A stretch of 64,000 nucleotides of DNA, from the NCBI GenBank assembly GCA_019914995.1, contig CM034129.1, positions 2,679,725 to 2,743,724 of the forward strand, written 5' to 3'. Position 1 is the stretch's first letter. The number at the start of each line of letters is the position of its first letter. A program made the position numbers and the translations under genes. Source of the DNA: Acanthochlamys bracteata (Eukaryota; Streptophyta; Magnoliopsida; Pandanales; Velloziaceae). This document shows positions 49,261 to 62,839 of the stretch, one piece after another. The notes below the pieces were generated by a model. The model had not been told where the DNA came from and ran no database searches. It worked only from the letters and a program-made list of their open reading frames with translations.

Positions 49261-50631
49261 ATGGAGACTTGCTCCAATGTGTTGGAAGAGTTCTTCCCTG
49301 GTGAAAACATGGTATGTATGTTCTTCTTGTTTACTTACTCGTTTTATAGTGGCCAAATGGATTTTCTGTCCTTTGATTTTGGAACTGGTTTTCATTCCCT
49401 CTATTTCCTTTTTTTCCTTTTCTTTTTTTCCTTCTATTTACACTCTGGTTTGGAACCTTGTTGAGAATTTTCTTTTTCTTCGATTGATGAGATTAAAAGC
49501 AAACTTGTTTAATGTCGGTGAGTGTTGTTCTTTCTGTTTCATAGTGTGAGATTTTCACTCTGTTCGTGAAATTCTCTTCTTATATTTCTCTCCTCAAACA
49601 ACTTGAATGCATGTTGTATTTCTTCAATTTGTCCCCCATAAGTGTTAGAAGCGTATGCCCATATTATCTCTCCAATTTTTTTTTTTTTACTGCAAATTAA
49701 AAAAAAAAGAATTTGTGAAAATGTAAAATTCAATGCAATTGCATGCCCTTAATTTAGACTAAGGATAACTTAACTTGATCTCGAAAAGTTGACAAGCACT
49801 CCATGTTTGTTCAATTGGAGAAGAAAGCTTGAAATGTTACTGAAAATTTGTTTCAATACTATTTGCATGCAGGAGAGGAGTGAAGATAAGGGTTCAGAAT
49901 GGTTATCCATGCTTGTTGAGGATTGCCTCTCACGCACTTCAAGCCATATTGCTTCAAATCCTACTTTTCCTATCGCTGCCACCATCACCATCCCAGCAAA
50001 GCCCTCAACTGAACAATTACGGCCAGCACAACCCCAAAGCCCAAATTCCCTGAACGAGACCGACTTCGAAGGACCCAAGAGAAAAAGAGGAAACACAAAT
50101 TCAAGAATCCTTGATTACTTCTGCAATGACGACCTTTATGCTACTTCTATGATCCATGTAGAAGTAGAACCTCCACTTCTCCACAATCAGACCCACTGTT
50201 GGCTTGCAGAGAGTGAGTTGCTCAATTTTCCAAATAAAACCCAAACAGAAGAGGAACAAAAACAAGAGCAGAAATCCGTCATTGTGGTCGTGATAGAAGG
50301 CGGTGAAGATGAAGAGAAGGGTGCGCTGAAGGAACAGCAGATAGAGAAAGGTGGAAGAATGAATCAGCAGGTAGAGAAGGGGGGAAGAAAGGAGCAGCAG
50401 GTCAGGAGGTGCAGCCATTGTTTGTCAGAGAAAACACCACAATGGAGAGGAGGACCTTTGGGGCCTGGAACACTATGCAATGCTTGTGGAATGAGGTTCA
50501 AGAAAGGCAAACTGTTACCTGAGTATAGGCCAGCTGAAAGTCCTACTTTTATGAGCAACAAGCACTCCAACTCACACAAGAAGGTACTGAGGATGAGGTC
50601 TATGGCATTGCTGTCTTCCGAGTCTAATTGA
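49261..50631 (+). CDS. GATA transcription factor (type IV zinc finger, LLPEYRPA subfamily)
   Basis: Two exons, 49261-49311 (17 residues) and 49873-50631, 269 residues. The single finger CSHC-x18-CNAC lies near residues 197-221 ([20 protein letters not shown]), followed by [20 protein letters not shown], the signature of plant GATA subfamily I. Upstream are acidic N-terminal blocks ([22 protein letters not shown]), a basic KRKRG segment that may be a nuclear signal, and a Glu/Gln-rich low-complexity stretch just before the finger (three related EKGGR-type repeats). It binds WGATAR DNA by family analogy. A truncated tandem copy follows within 120 bases. Confidence 0.92.
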
Positions 50632-50744
50632 ACTCCCTGCTTGAAAGTATCCTCAACTTTTAAAGAAAAGTAGTACAAAGATTAGAGTTTTAGGCTAATA
50701 ATTGTTCTAGTTCTTGTTGCTGCTGCCATGGAAGACTTGTTTGT

Positions 50745-51537
50745 ACGGAGACTTGCTCCAATGTATCAGAAGAAATCTTCCTTTGGCAAAATATGATAGT
50801 GGCTGTTAGACTCCATACCAAGCTTAATTTCTCACTTTCTCTCACTTTCATTCCTTCATTGATGTTTATGCTCACTAGTATTCCTATTTTACACTCTTTC
50901 ACCATTGTGGAATTGCCTTAATGCAAAGGGAATAGCATTTCCAGAAGGTTTATTCCTTTCTTATTATTGGATTTTTCACTTTGTCTAGCATTCTTTCTTG
51001 TGTTTTCTGTTTATTTTTGGATGTATGTTTTGCAACTTCAGAAAATTAAAGCATATCAATTCCTGTAGTTTATCTCTTAGCTCAGCCTTTTTCATTCCCA
51101 CATTCTACAACTTTTTTTTGACATGTTAAATGCGATGTAGCAATTCATATAGGAAGTTGAAAACTTGAAATGTTACTGAATATTGATTGCAATGTTCCTG
51201 CATGCAGGAGAGTGGTGAAGAAATGGGCTGTGAATGGCTACCCATCATTGTGGAGGACCATCTTTCTTGCACCTCAATCTGCAGCACCTCCTCCCCCAAC
51301 CCTCCACCCCCTACAAGCACCACTACCATCACTAAAACTCATACACCTGCAAAGTGCCAAAACCCCATACCTCAAGCTATGCCCAATTCCACGAGAAACA
51401 ACAGAAAAGGAAGAAAGCTCCCAACCAAGTCAAAGCCCATCAGAATTAAGAGAAAGAGAAGAAAGACCTACTCAAGAACTCTCAAGAGTGAACTCCCCAC
51501 TTTCACCACAAGAGAGCCAGAACAGAGAAAGTGGTAG
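50745..51537 (+). pseudogene. Truncated tandem copy of the GATA factor gene
   Basis: 50745-50795 aligns with the 51-base first exon of the intact gene (GGAGACTTGCTCCAATGT is shared) but has ACG where the parent has ATG, and ATAGTG where the parent has the donor GTATGT. The intron's 3' end is also copied (ACTTGAAATGTTACTGAA ... TGCATGCAG). 51208-51537 aligns with the start of exon 2 (EWLPIIVEDHLSCTS against [15 protein letters not shown]) and then diverges to a Pro/Thr- and Lys/Arg-rich tail ending at a stop. No zinc finger exists in any frame downstream. Copying of the intron shows DNA-level tandem duplication. Confidence 0.8.
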
Positions 51538-52318
51538 AGAAACCAGAAGTAGAATCCATGGCCAATGCAACAATATTAGAAGAGGAGAAGAGCAACATTG
51601 TTTGAATTCTTTAAGCAAATAGATGAACAAATCATGTAAACTAAAAAGGTTTCCATCTAAGTTCTTTACGGTGCTCCATTTACGTATTTTGAGAAGCCAG
51701 GCTCTTCCCAGCAGAAAGGAACATACTTTGTAATTCTATAGATAATTATATCCAACACTCAGTACTACCCTCAGCTTGTTCTACTAACTTCTTGGACGAC
51801 AATTTAAACACCATCAAAAATAATAAAACAAGAGGAACCAACACTCCTAAAACCATCTCATTACTCCTATGACCTCTTCAGGTTCTTACAGATACATTGC
51901 CTTTCTGCAGAGAAAAGATTTACAATAATCATAGGGCTGAATGGCAATAACACACTTCAAGAAGAGAAAAGGAGAAAAAAAAAACAGAACAAAAAAAAGG
52001 AAAGATCCTAAAACTTAAAAGCCTATGAAAGAGGAAACCAACAAGAAGGAAAGAAGCAATAGCCATAACTTAACCATCAACACCATGGAACTCAGCCAAG
52101 CCCACCCCAATCAGCAGCTAATAGCACATAATTAACATTGAAAAGGACTTTTTGTCAGCAGTAGAAAGGCATCAGTAATGAACTCCCTTGAAAGTGCAGT
52201 TAAACACCCCCTGGCGCCACATACAAATTGGATCAGCCATCCCATCATACTTCTCCGCAATAGCGACAATAACATTACTGCTAGGACTTCGAAGAAGCTG
52301 GTGAATGAAAACTCTGAT
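51538..52318. other. Intergenic between GATA copy and YTH gene
   Basis: A short open frame at 51538-51622 overlaps the GATA copy in another frame and is not recognised. The rest is probably the 3' UTR of the minus-strand YTH gene. A-rich runs occur at 51966-52000. Confidence 0.5.
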
Positions 52319-55300
52319 CTAACAATCATTGGTAACACCATTGGCAAGAGCTCTCTTCTCAGCTACTGGTTTAACAATCTTTATGGCATCACCTACTGGA
52401 GCTACACCATTTTCTTCAGTTGCTTCTTTCTTCAGAACAGTGACAACCTCTAAAGGTTTATGTAGCCTATGCTTTAATGTACTATCATCTTTCTCACTCA
52501 CAGAGTCAGATAGCTTTCCATTGGACATCTGGAAAAAAAATTAGTCAGCTAACAAAAACTATACTATCAGAAAGACATAAATAGCTATCATGCATAAGAA
52601 ACTGATCCAAAAGTTCAAGCTCCGTGAAAATTAAATTCCTTGTATTTGTTTCATTTATATAAATGAGAATACTATTTTCCCCAGCAAATATAGAAAACTA
52701 GTATAGAAAGTGCTTACAAGGCATTACCATATCTACGTCTTTAAGCAAAATAATAACATGTCTTTTCTTCCTATGAATCAATCCTAACACTACAGAAGAA
52801 TAACAACAAAGTTACATAATTATCAGCCAGCTACTATCTTACTGAAAAACCAACTTTTAATGAAGTTCCTTAGAAATATTAACCATAAGGATGATTATCA
52901 AATAGACAAGAAATCAACGGTTTGAAGGCATTGTTCTTGCCTGCTTCTGGAATAGCTGTTGTTTTGCCTTCTTCTCATGCAATGCCTTCTGTCGCACCTC
53001 ATAGAAACCAAAATCATCCAAGATGGATGTTTTAATGGCATGATTCTTAAAAATCTTAAGCATCTGCACACCCTGCTCAAGCTTCACCTGAAATAGGCCA
53101 AAAGCAAAGGTTCAGAAAAAGTTTCATCCAGCTGGATGAGTGTAATGAGAAAGGATTGTTCTCACACCTCTTGAGTGTCTCTGCTGTTAGTTACTGGCTT
53201 GTTGTCATTGTTCTCTAAGGTAATGTGCTTAAGAATACTGTTTGGGACATCCTTCACTATATGCCACTTCACAGGAAAGCAGCCATTCCACTTGTCTTGT
53301 TGCCAGTAATCCACAGTATTGTTAAAATCAACTGGGCCAAGCATCTCCGCTACACCAACAAACTGCCCGCTTGTATTGACCTGCGTTATGAAGGGCAAAC
53401 AAGTAAATGCCATGACTATGTAAGATATTGCCTGGAAGGAGTATATATAGCTCATACTTACAGAGAAAAATAGAAAGACCGGGCAACCACCTGCCTTCTC
53501 TTGAGCTTCCTGATAACTTGCATCTAGTTTTTTATTACCATTAGGAGTGCTGGCCCAAACACCATATTTGATACTCTTGTGGACATCGTCCTCACTGTAT
53601 GATTTGATGACAAAAAACTTCGCATCTGTGTACTTCTCAGGAAAGTCGATGCGGTTGTACTGATCCTTATCAGAGACTACAGAAGCCTCACTCTTAGCAC
53701 TTGTCTCAAGATCCTGGCCCTTCACTGCGTTGGTGACAGTTGGAGCAAAACCTTTTTGGTTTCTGAAGCGACTGGATCTTGGTCCTCTGTTCAGCTCAGT
53801 TAGTCCATCAAAATTCTCATTGCCATAACCGTAAAAGCCATTTGCACGACCCTTTGCCTTATACTTTCCATCCATACCTACACCCCAATGGCCATTCATT
53901 CTGGAATCAAATCCATTGAAACCAAAACCAAAGCCACCTCTTAGAGTATTGCCATACTGGCCGTATATCCTGCTGTTAGGATACATCCTATTAAGATAAC
54001 CAGGAGCCAATGGTCTCATTGCAGATGTTGTTTTCTGGCCATTCAAACCCTACATGTCAAAATACAACAAGAAACTTAGCCATTAAACTTACAAAGCAAA
54101 CATTCACAATTATTCAAGAAAGCTACTTACCATTAGCTGAGGAACATTATGAAGATTCTGGCTTCTAGTTGATGTGTTATGCGAGACTGTTGAAGATGCA
54201 GTCTTGTTCGTGGCAGGCTTGTATACTCCATCAGAAAATGTAGGGGCATCAATCCAGGGTACTGGAGATTGAAAGCCATCGAAACCAAGTCTCACGTCGT
54301 GTAAAACTGGAGAAGGAAGTCCACTAGATAATGTGTTCAGCTTGTGTGAGCCATTCGAAGTTACTGTTGAATTCTGATGACTTGGCTTTGCTGCCATGCC
54401 ACCACTCTTATTTAGATTGCCATTAGCAACACCATTTGAGTTTGTGTTGGCAGAATCTACAGAGGTCGGCTGCTGTTCTGTACCTTTAGATGTCGAAACT
54501 TCTGATTGAGGCTTAGAAGGATTTGTTGCTGCAGTTGGTGTCGGAGGCTGGTAATACATGCTTGGATACTGATACTGGTGGGTTCCATACAATTGACCAT
54601 CATGCCCCATAGCTGGGACTGGAGAACCAGAAGGGTATGCACCGTAAGGAGCATACCCGTAACCATGATGGTACATATCTCCATACACTCCCTGACATGA
54701 ATCAGGAACAAGTTACATTAAAAATCAAAACAAATACGGGTACAACTAGAAACGAAATTGTCCTTTCTTAGCTATTTTTATAAGAGTAAAGTACGAATAG
54801 GTGCTACATCTTGTAAGAAAATTTCTATGTGAAATTCTTGCAGATGCACCATAATTGCATACTAATCACTATTCTACAGTCTTTGCTGCATGAAATTAAG
54901 TGATTGTAGGAAGCACAGAATTTTTTAAAAACAATTCCACCAACTTACATGAGGCATCTCCACTCCATCATGGCTTAGATATCTAGCATAGTCCTCCCAC
55001 TCATTCACACTGCCATCATAAGCTGTGAGACATTTAAGTAACAATGAGTGGCATAATCTAAATAAAAATTTCAAGAGAATAACCAACTTAACCAACAAAA
55101 TTGATATGAAATCCCCACCAGGGAACAATTTTATAATAAAAAGCATATCATACTGCATAATCAATCCAAAAATTTGGTGTAAGAAACTGTCAACATTTCT
55201 AGCTAAACAACTCCACAAATCAGCTACATGACAATAAAACGTTTTCCAATTTACAGTTACAAAACACTCGAAATCCATATTTTGACACCAGAACACAACC

Positions 55301-56038
55301 TATGACCAAATCCAAGTACTATCCATAACAGAAATACTAAAGTAGTACAAAACGCAAGCTGTCAACATTGAAACTTAATACCATGAATAGCACCCGCTAC
55401 TCTTCCAACTGATTTTCATTGAAAAACCTAAACAAGAATACTTCAATCTATAAAAATTATCTCACCTCCGTAATAATACGGCATTGAAGGGTACCACATG
55501 TTCTGATCCATAAATTCTTGTAGTAACGGAGTCACCGACCTGTCCGTAGACGGGATCTGCGTGTTGTTGGCGTCACCAGCATTAGCAGAAGTCTGCTGTA
55601 CCAAATCAAGTCAGTAGAGATTTGAGCTAAAGAAATATAACGAGCTAAAAAAATATTAAAGTATACCTTCTTAGATACTTCAGTAGCTTCACGAGTCTTC
55701 TTCTTTGGATCTAACGACAAATTCTTAAGCAAATCAGCAGCTTCTGCAGAAACAAAAGCTAAAATTATTCAGAAAACAATTCTAGTGGAAAGTTTTTTCT
55801 TTAAAACTGAATGAAAATGCACTTTTCAAATAAGATTCTGAGCACAAACTATTCTACGGAAGTAAAATTCCAAGATCTCCAAAAAGTCAATGGAAAGATT
55901 TCAAATTTAATTTCTCCGAAGCAAAGCAAGCTGGAACCGAACACCCCCAAAAGCTCCAAAAACAATATTTTTAAGAAAAGGGGGATAAAATAGTCAGGAG
56001 AGAATAATACGTTCAGATAGTGGAGCAACGGCAGCCAT
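52319..56038 (-). CDS. ECT: YTH-domain m6A reader, ECT2-like
   Basis: Cytoplasmic reader of N6-methyladenosine in mRNA. Nine exons: 56038-56011, 55743-55667, 55592-55466, 55022-54949, 54691-54131, 54049-53462, 53380-53168, 53087-52941, 52528-52319, in phase, 674 residues. The N-terminus is MAAVAPLSEQAADLLKNLSL. A Tyr/Pro/Gly/Ser-rich disordered region (HGYGYAPYGAYPSGSP, YQYPSMYYQPP) fills most of the first 430 residues. The YTH domain (about 432-566) starts AKFFVIKSYSEDDVHKSIKY and keeps the three aromatic-cage Trp: W454 (YGVWAS), W511 and W516 (DYWQQDKW). The intron after exon 8 has a GC donor (AAGCAG/GCAAGA), and exon 3 has tandem NAGNAG acceptors. The tail ends ANGVTNDC, close to the ECT2 type. 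Confidence 0.95.
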
Positions 56039-56975
56039 GATCGTAGATCTGATCTGACGGAGGGAAGAGCGGTGGAGGAGTGGAGGAACCCTAGAAGAGA
56101 TAGAGAGAGGAGTGGAGAAACAAGCGCCGCCACTCAAAAAGACAACTCCTCAAAAGGGTTTACGGAAGAAGAGAGAGAGTTTTAGAAAATGAAAGCGGTG
56201 ATTCAAATAGCACCACGGCTGCGCCCGCCCCACCTCCCCCCTCGATATTTCCCGCTACAATAATTAATTCACCCATGTTGTTTTAAATATTATTATATTA
56301 GTATAATATAATTTTGAAATTGAATTTAAATTATTTAAAGGGAAGTGGAGAATTAGTGGAACCAATTAATTTTTGTTTGATTGTATATTAGTAAAAACTT
56401 GGAGATACAAAAAATTCTTATGATGTAAAATTTTCTTATAATGAAAAATATATTTAATTTTTTAGAAATAAATTTATTTTATTAATAAATAAAAATAAAT
56501 TATAATGTAATTTTTATATTTTTAATATAAATATAAAAGAAATAAAAACTTAAATAAAAAAGAGATAAGTATTGCTAAACAACGACTTTGCTGGTACTAT
56601 GAGTTGCGTCTTTCTAGATAATTCAGAACGATGCAGTGAGTCCTTCGGTAGTGATTTTGAAAGAATCATTTTTAAAAATTAAGATTTTTAATTTTATTTT
56701 GATAAATAAATCTTATTATTTTGAATTTAAAAATAACAAAAAATAATTAAAATTTATTAAAATTTTTAAATATAAAATAAAGTTTATAAAATTTAACAAA
56801 ATATAAAATAAAATTAATAAGAATTTTTTATCAGGCTTTGCCAAATAGGGCCGGTCTAGATGCTTCTCGTCCAATTAAGTTTTAATCATATACAAATGGG
56901 CTTTTCTATACTAAGTCCACTAAAGCGGAGGCTTTTGATTTTGGTGTGGCACGACTATACTCTACAAGAATTTAC

Positions 56976-57230
56976 GGATGCATTTAGAATTACTTATAAA
57001 ATAGAATTTTTTAAAATAAAAATATTTTTATTTTTAAAAAAATAATTTATATTTTTAAAAAATAATTTATATTTTTATTTTTAATAAAATAATAAAAATA
57101 TTTTATTATTTAAATTTTTTTAATTATCTAAATTTTTAAATAAATTTTTAAATATTTATAAACTATATATTAATAAACATAAAATTAAAAAAATTAAAAA
57201 ATTGCGCGGTATTTACTATCAAACGCAGCC
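56976..57230. mobile_element. MITE-like element
   Basis: Begins GGATGCATTTAGAATT and ends ATCAAACGCAGCC; the interior is almost pure A/T. The termini match the GNGNGTTTGG-style ends of the other elements only loosely. Confidence 0.45.
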
Positions 57231-57530
57231 AATAGTAGACGGCAAGCAGTTCGCTAACATCAGCTTACCATAGCACGGTTACCTGCTTGAATGACAACAA
57301 AAAAACAAATACATAACAAGTTATTATTTTTTTGTTGTACATAGCTAGTTCCTTTGGTGAACCTTTGGAATAAAGAACAGGCAATGGAACAGGAGCATTT
57401 GGCTGGCACCGGCACAAGACTGACAAAACCATCTCTGCTCATACCTTCTTCTGCATGTGTTCTTTTTCCTTTTCTGTATAAGCCATCAAACAGATGGACA
57501 AGTTTTATATCTTTTTTCAGAATGTGAAAG

Positions 57531-57778
57531 GATACGTTTGAAAATAATTTTGAAATAAAATTTTTAAAATAAAAAAATATTTTTATTTTTTTGAAAACAA
57601 GTTTTATTTTTTTATTTTAATAAAACTAATAAAAATAAATAATAAAATATTTTACTATGAAATTTTTTTATATTTTAAAAATTATAAATAAATTCTATAA
57701 ATACTTATAAAAATATATTAAAAATATAAATTAAAAATTAAAAATTTATTTTTAAAGAATGTTTTGTCAAGCGCCTCC
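57531..57778. mobile_element. MITE-like element
   Basis: Begins GATACGTTTGAAAATAATTT and ends TTTTGTCAAGCGCCTCC, imperfect inverted ends around an AT-rich core of about 200 bases. Confidence 0.5.
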
Positions 57779-58164
57779 AAAAGTTTTGAAGTGGCCAGTC
57801 GAACAAGCCCAGGGTGCGTCATCTATCGACGATAGAATCGCGCTAGAACCACATATATTACTTTCACAAGCCCCATCTGTTTACCGTTTCGATACACCAA
57901 CAGGCAAACACATAGCAATAAACAAATATTGAAGCGCGATTGTAGATTCTGGCAATTGACTCCTATGCATCCAACAAAAAATCAAATACTACTACACTGC
58001 TAAAGAGGTAAACACAAAGTTCACAAAATTGTCAAGCTGAGATCGAGAATCTTCTCATATATAGCCAGCTGTTTGGTGACACTAACACAAAACTGAATAC
58101 ATATCTAACCGTGCTGATTGCCAAAAAATGTTAAGCACAGTATACAAATCTCAGCAGTTGCAGT

Positions 58165-60427
<2,263 letters not shown>

Positions 60428-60948
60428 TGCTGAGCTCTTCTTCTTCTTCTTATCAGAGGCGGCGCGCGTCGAGAAGGAAGAGAATGCGAACTAGGGTAGA
60501 GCGGGCAATTTAAGGGCTCCTTTAAAATAGGAGGTGCCTAATTACAATACTTAGCAATATAGGCTCGTTATTACTTGATTATGCAGAAATTAATTAGCTC
60601 GGCTGAAGGATTGTGGACTGATTTTGCAAATCTAAATAACTTCCTTATGGGCTTTTGGCTTCACTATGTGCATTCATTTTCTATATATATATTAAGTTTA
60701 AAAATAAGTTTATTTTTAAAACCTTTCACAAAAAATAATTAAAACATATTTTATATATAAGCAACTCTAATAAATTACTGTTTTTGTGCTGCTGCGCTTT
60801 CCTATTACAAAGTTCTATGAAACAAATTGTAATGATGTGAATCCATTTATATATATCATCCTCAGGAGAAACAAAACATTACATCAATTAATAGATGGTC
60901 ATTAAATATAAAGGATGAAAAATTAGTGATTAACACAACCAGTTCAAA
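60428..60948. other. Intergenic: RPL11-pseudogene promoter side and WRKY 3' flank
   Basis: 60428-60540 is relatively GC-rich and includes a CTAGGGT motif, a possible relic of an RPL11 promoter. The rest is AT-rich 3' flank of the WRKY gene. No gene seen. Confidence 0.5.
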
Positions 60949-61779
60949 TTAAGGATCAGACCCAAAAACTTGTGCTGCCAAATTATACTGGTTGTTTGTA
61001 GAAGAGGCAGCAGCCTGCTGGTCTGGGGAATCCGGTGGTGGTTGCGGCGGAGGATGTGTATGTGTTCCTTCATAAACTACCCTCAAAGTGCTACTGCTTG
61101 GATCACGAGAACTGCTAGGAGGACTCCATTCTACCTTCTTCTTCACTCTGCATTCCTTCTTCTTGCATTTGAAGTAGCTCCTACACATTATATACATTGA
61201 AAACAAAAAAGATCCAATATGTCAATTAGTTACAGAAACTGTTTTGCTGATAAAATTTCAGTATATGTACCTCATCTTGTTAATGTTGCGGATGTGTTTC
61301 TGGCCGTATTTATTCCATTCGTGTCCGTCTTCTGGGAATGTTACCCGGTTGTTGTTTACTTTTCGAGACTGCTCGTTGTCATCAACTCGCCTATATATAT
61401 ATGGATTGTAGATTGAGGATCAATGAAATATCACAAAGAAAGAAGAAAGAATGAAAACCAAATTTGTGCCCTTCTGAACTAAGTTGCTTATGCGTATAAT
61501 TTGCAGAGCTGGATCGATCGAGGAAGAGTAACTGTAAATTTTAGTATTATTTAAATGTATTGGTTCATTGCATGGGCATGCAGATTTGGTCATTGCATGT
61601 ATGCCTCAAACAACGATAATTTTTTAGAATAATTCATTGCAAAAATAATTAAGAAAATTAATAGATAAATCATGCATGTAAATGGAAGCTAAGAAGAAGA
61701 GTTTTATTTTAGAAAAGAAAAGAAGATTGGTTTCTGATTCGTACTGTTGATCCGGAGCTGCAGGAAGACCATCTGCCAT
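60949..61779 (-). CDS. Short WRKY-family transcription factor with WNKYGQK signature
   Basis: Three exons: 61779-61745, 61390-61271, 61180-60949, in phase, 128 residues. The protein opens MADGLPAAPDQQ; the DNA-binding domain follows almost at once: DGHEWNKYGQKHIRNINKM, then RSYFKCKKKECRVKKKVEW and VVYEGTHTHP. The finger is C-x4-C-x29-H-x1-H, against x22-23 in common WRKYs, the extra residues being a Ser/Pro-rich loop (SPPSSSRDPSSS). The signature Arg is replaced by Asn. The tail is Pro/Gln-rich (PPPQPPPDSPDQQAA). The split of the domain by an intron after the WRKY strand resembles the common WRKY intron. First-exon donor GTACGA is weak, so the start is the least sure part. A nuclear, W-box-related role is inferred. 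Confidence 0.8.
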
Positions 61780-62839
61780 GAAGGACTTCAGAGCGGAAAT
61801 ATTCTTCGCTATCAGTTAATAGCCTGAAGAACTAATGCTACTACTACTACTACTACTCTTTAAGTCGCTTAGTTTGGTTATGTGAAGAGAAGAAGGAGAA
61901 CAAGAAGTATCAGATACTTCAAAAAATTTCAATGACTTAGAGCAGAAAACGGCAAGCCTTCATCGATCGATCACGCCAACCCTCGATCTCACGGCTACTA
62001 CGTACGTTCTGTATTTAATAAACAATTCAACAGAAGACGGCGTTTGAGATTTCGTCAGTTCAAGTACGTCATCTTGAATTGTTCTTCTTTCCAAGAAGAT
62101 TCGTTCTGAAGGAGAAAACTGAATAAGAACATGTGTGTTTCTTAGTCATGCGTCTTTTGTGGGAAAGACGGTGATGTGTTTATTGAAGTTTCCTTTTATT
62201 TCAACTAGGCGTGCCTTCATATTGAGTTTTTATATCATTGGAAGTTAATTAATTAATTGCTGGGATAACTGAAACCAGAGAGTTACCTTCGTGGATATTT
62301 CGATTTATGTTTGAGTCTTCTTCTACTTTGTTATTAGAAATTAGTTAAAAAGGCATGCGCAAGGAAGAGTGCTAGAAGATGTCCTCTACCAAGAATTTCT
62401 GGAAAATTTTGCTCACTCACCTTGACGACTTATAAAAAACAGAAAAAACGTCTTGACTACTGTTACTGAAGTCCAGCAAAACACTTTTAAAAATGTATAG
62501 ACTCACATTTTACCTTAAACTACTTTATTCTAAATATATAAAAATTTTATATGTTTTAGTATTATTTTTAAATTAAAGTCATTATTACATCAAAATTTAT
62601 AATAATGTTTATTTTTTATTTTTTTGTATTTTCAAACGTATTCAAAATTTATTTTGTATTATATAAATTTTGTATTAATAGTCAATTTTAAAATAAATTA
62701 AAAAACTTAATAAAAAAATTTATTTTTTATTTTATATTAAAAATGAATTTAAAAAATAAAAATGAAACGGTTAATAAACACTCTTTTTACTCCGAATCTT
62801 CAAGCCCCACTATTGCTTTTCCAAATTCATATCTTTTTT
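61780..62839. other. Intergenic: WRKY promoter and AT-rich spacer
   Basis: 61780-62340 is the presumed WRKY leader and promoter (no gene seen). 62490-62770 is AT-rich and MITE-like without confident ends; it abuts the start of the glucanase copy. Confidence 0.5.
61841..61858 (+). repeat. (CTA)n microsatellite
   Basis: About six CTA triplets just upstream of the WRKY start, in its probable leader. Confidence 0.85.

Larger units (their letters stand above)
56039..58164. other. Intergenic: YTH promoter and repeat-rich spacer
   Basis: The CT/GA-rich YTH leader and promoter lie at 56040-56250. 56280-57800 is mostly AT-rich and contains at least two MITE-like elements (56976-57230, 57531-57778) and a third weak one near 56645-56850. 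No gene recognised. 57790-58164 includes the 3' flank of the RPL11 pseudogene. Confidence 0.55.

Noticed and set aside
49789-49872. Start of the GATA protein at an ATG in 49789-49872
   Set aside because: This stretch is the intron 3' end (TTTGCATGCAG/GAGAGG). The short first exon at 49261 splices in frame and its sequence is repeated in the tandem copy.
57260-57442. Short minus-strand open frame with a Cys/Ser-rich peptide between MITE-like elements
   Set aside because: No conserved motif, no splice partners and an AT-rich repeat setting; chance is enough to explain it.
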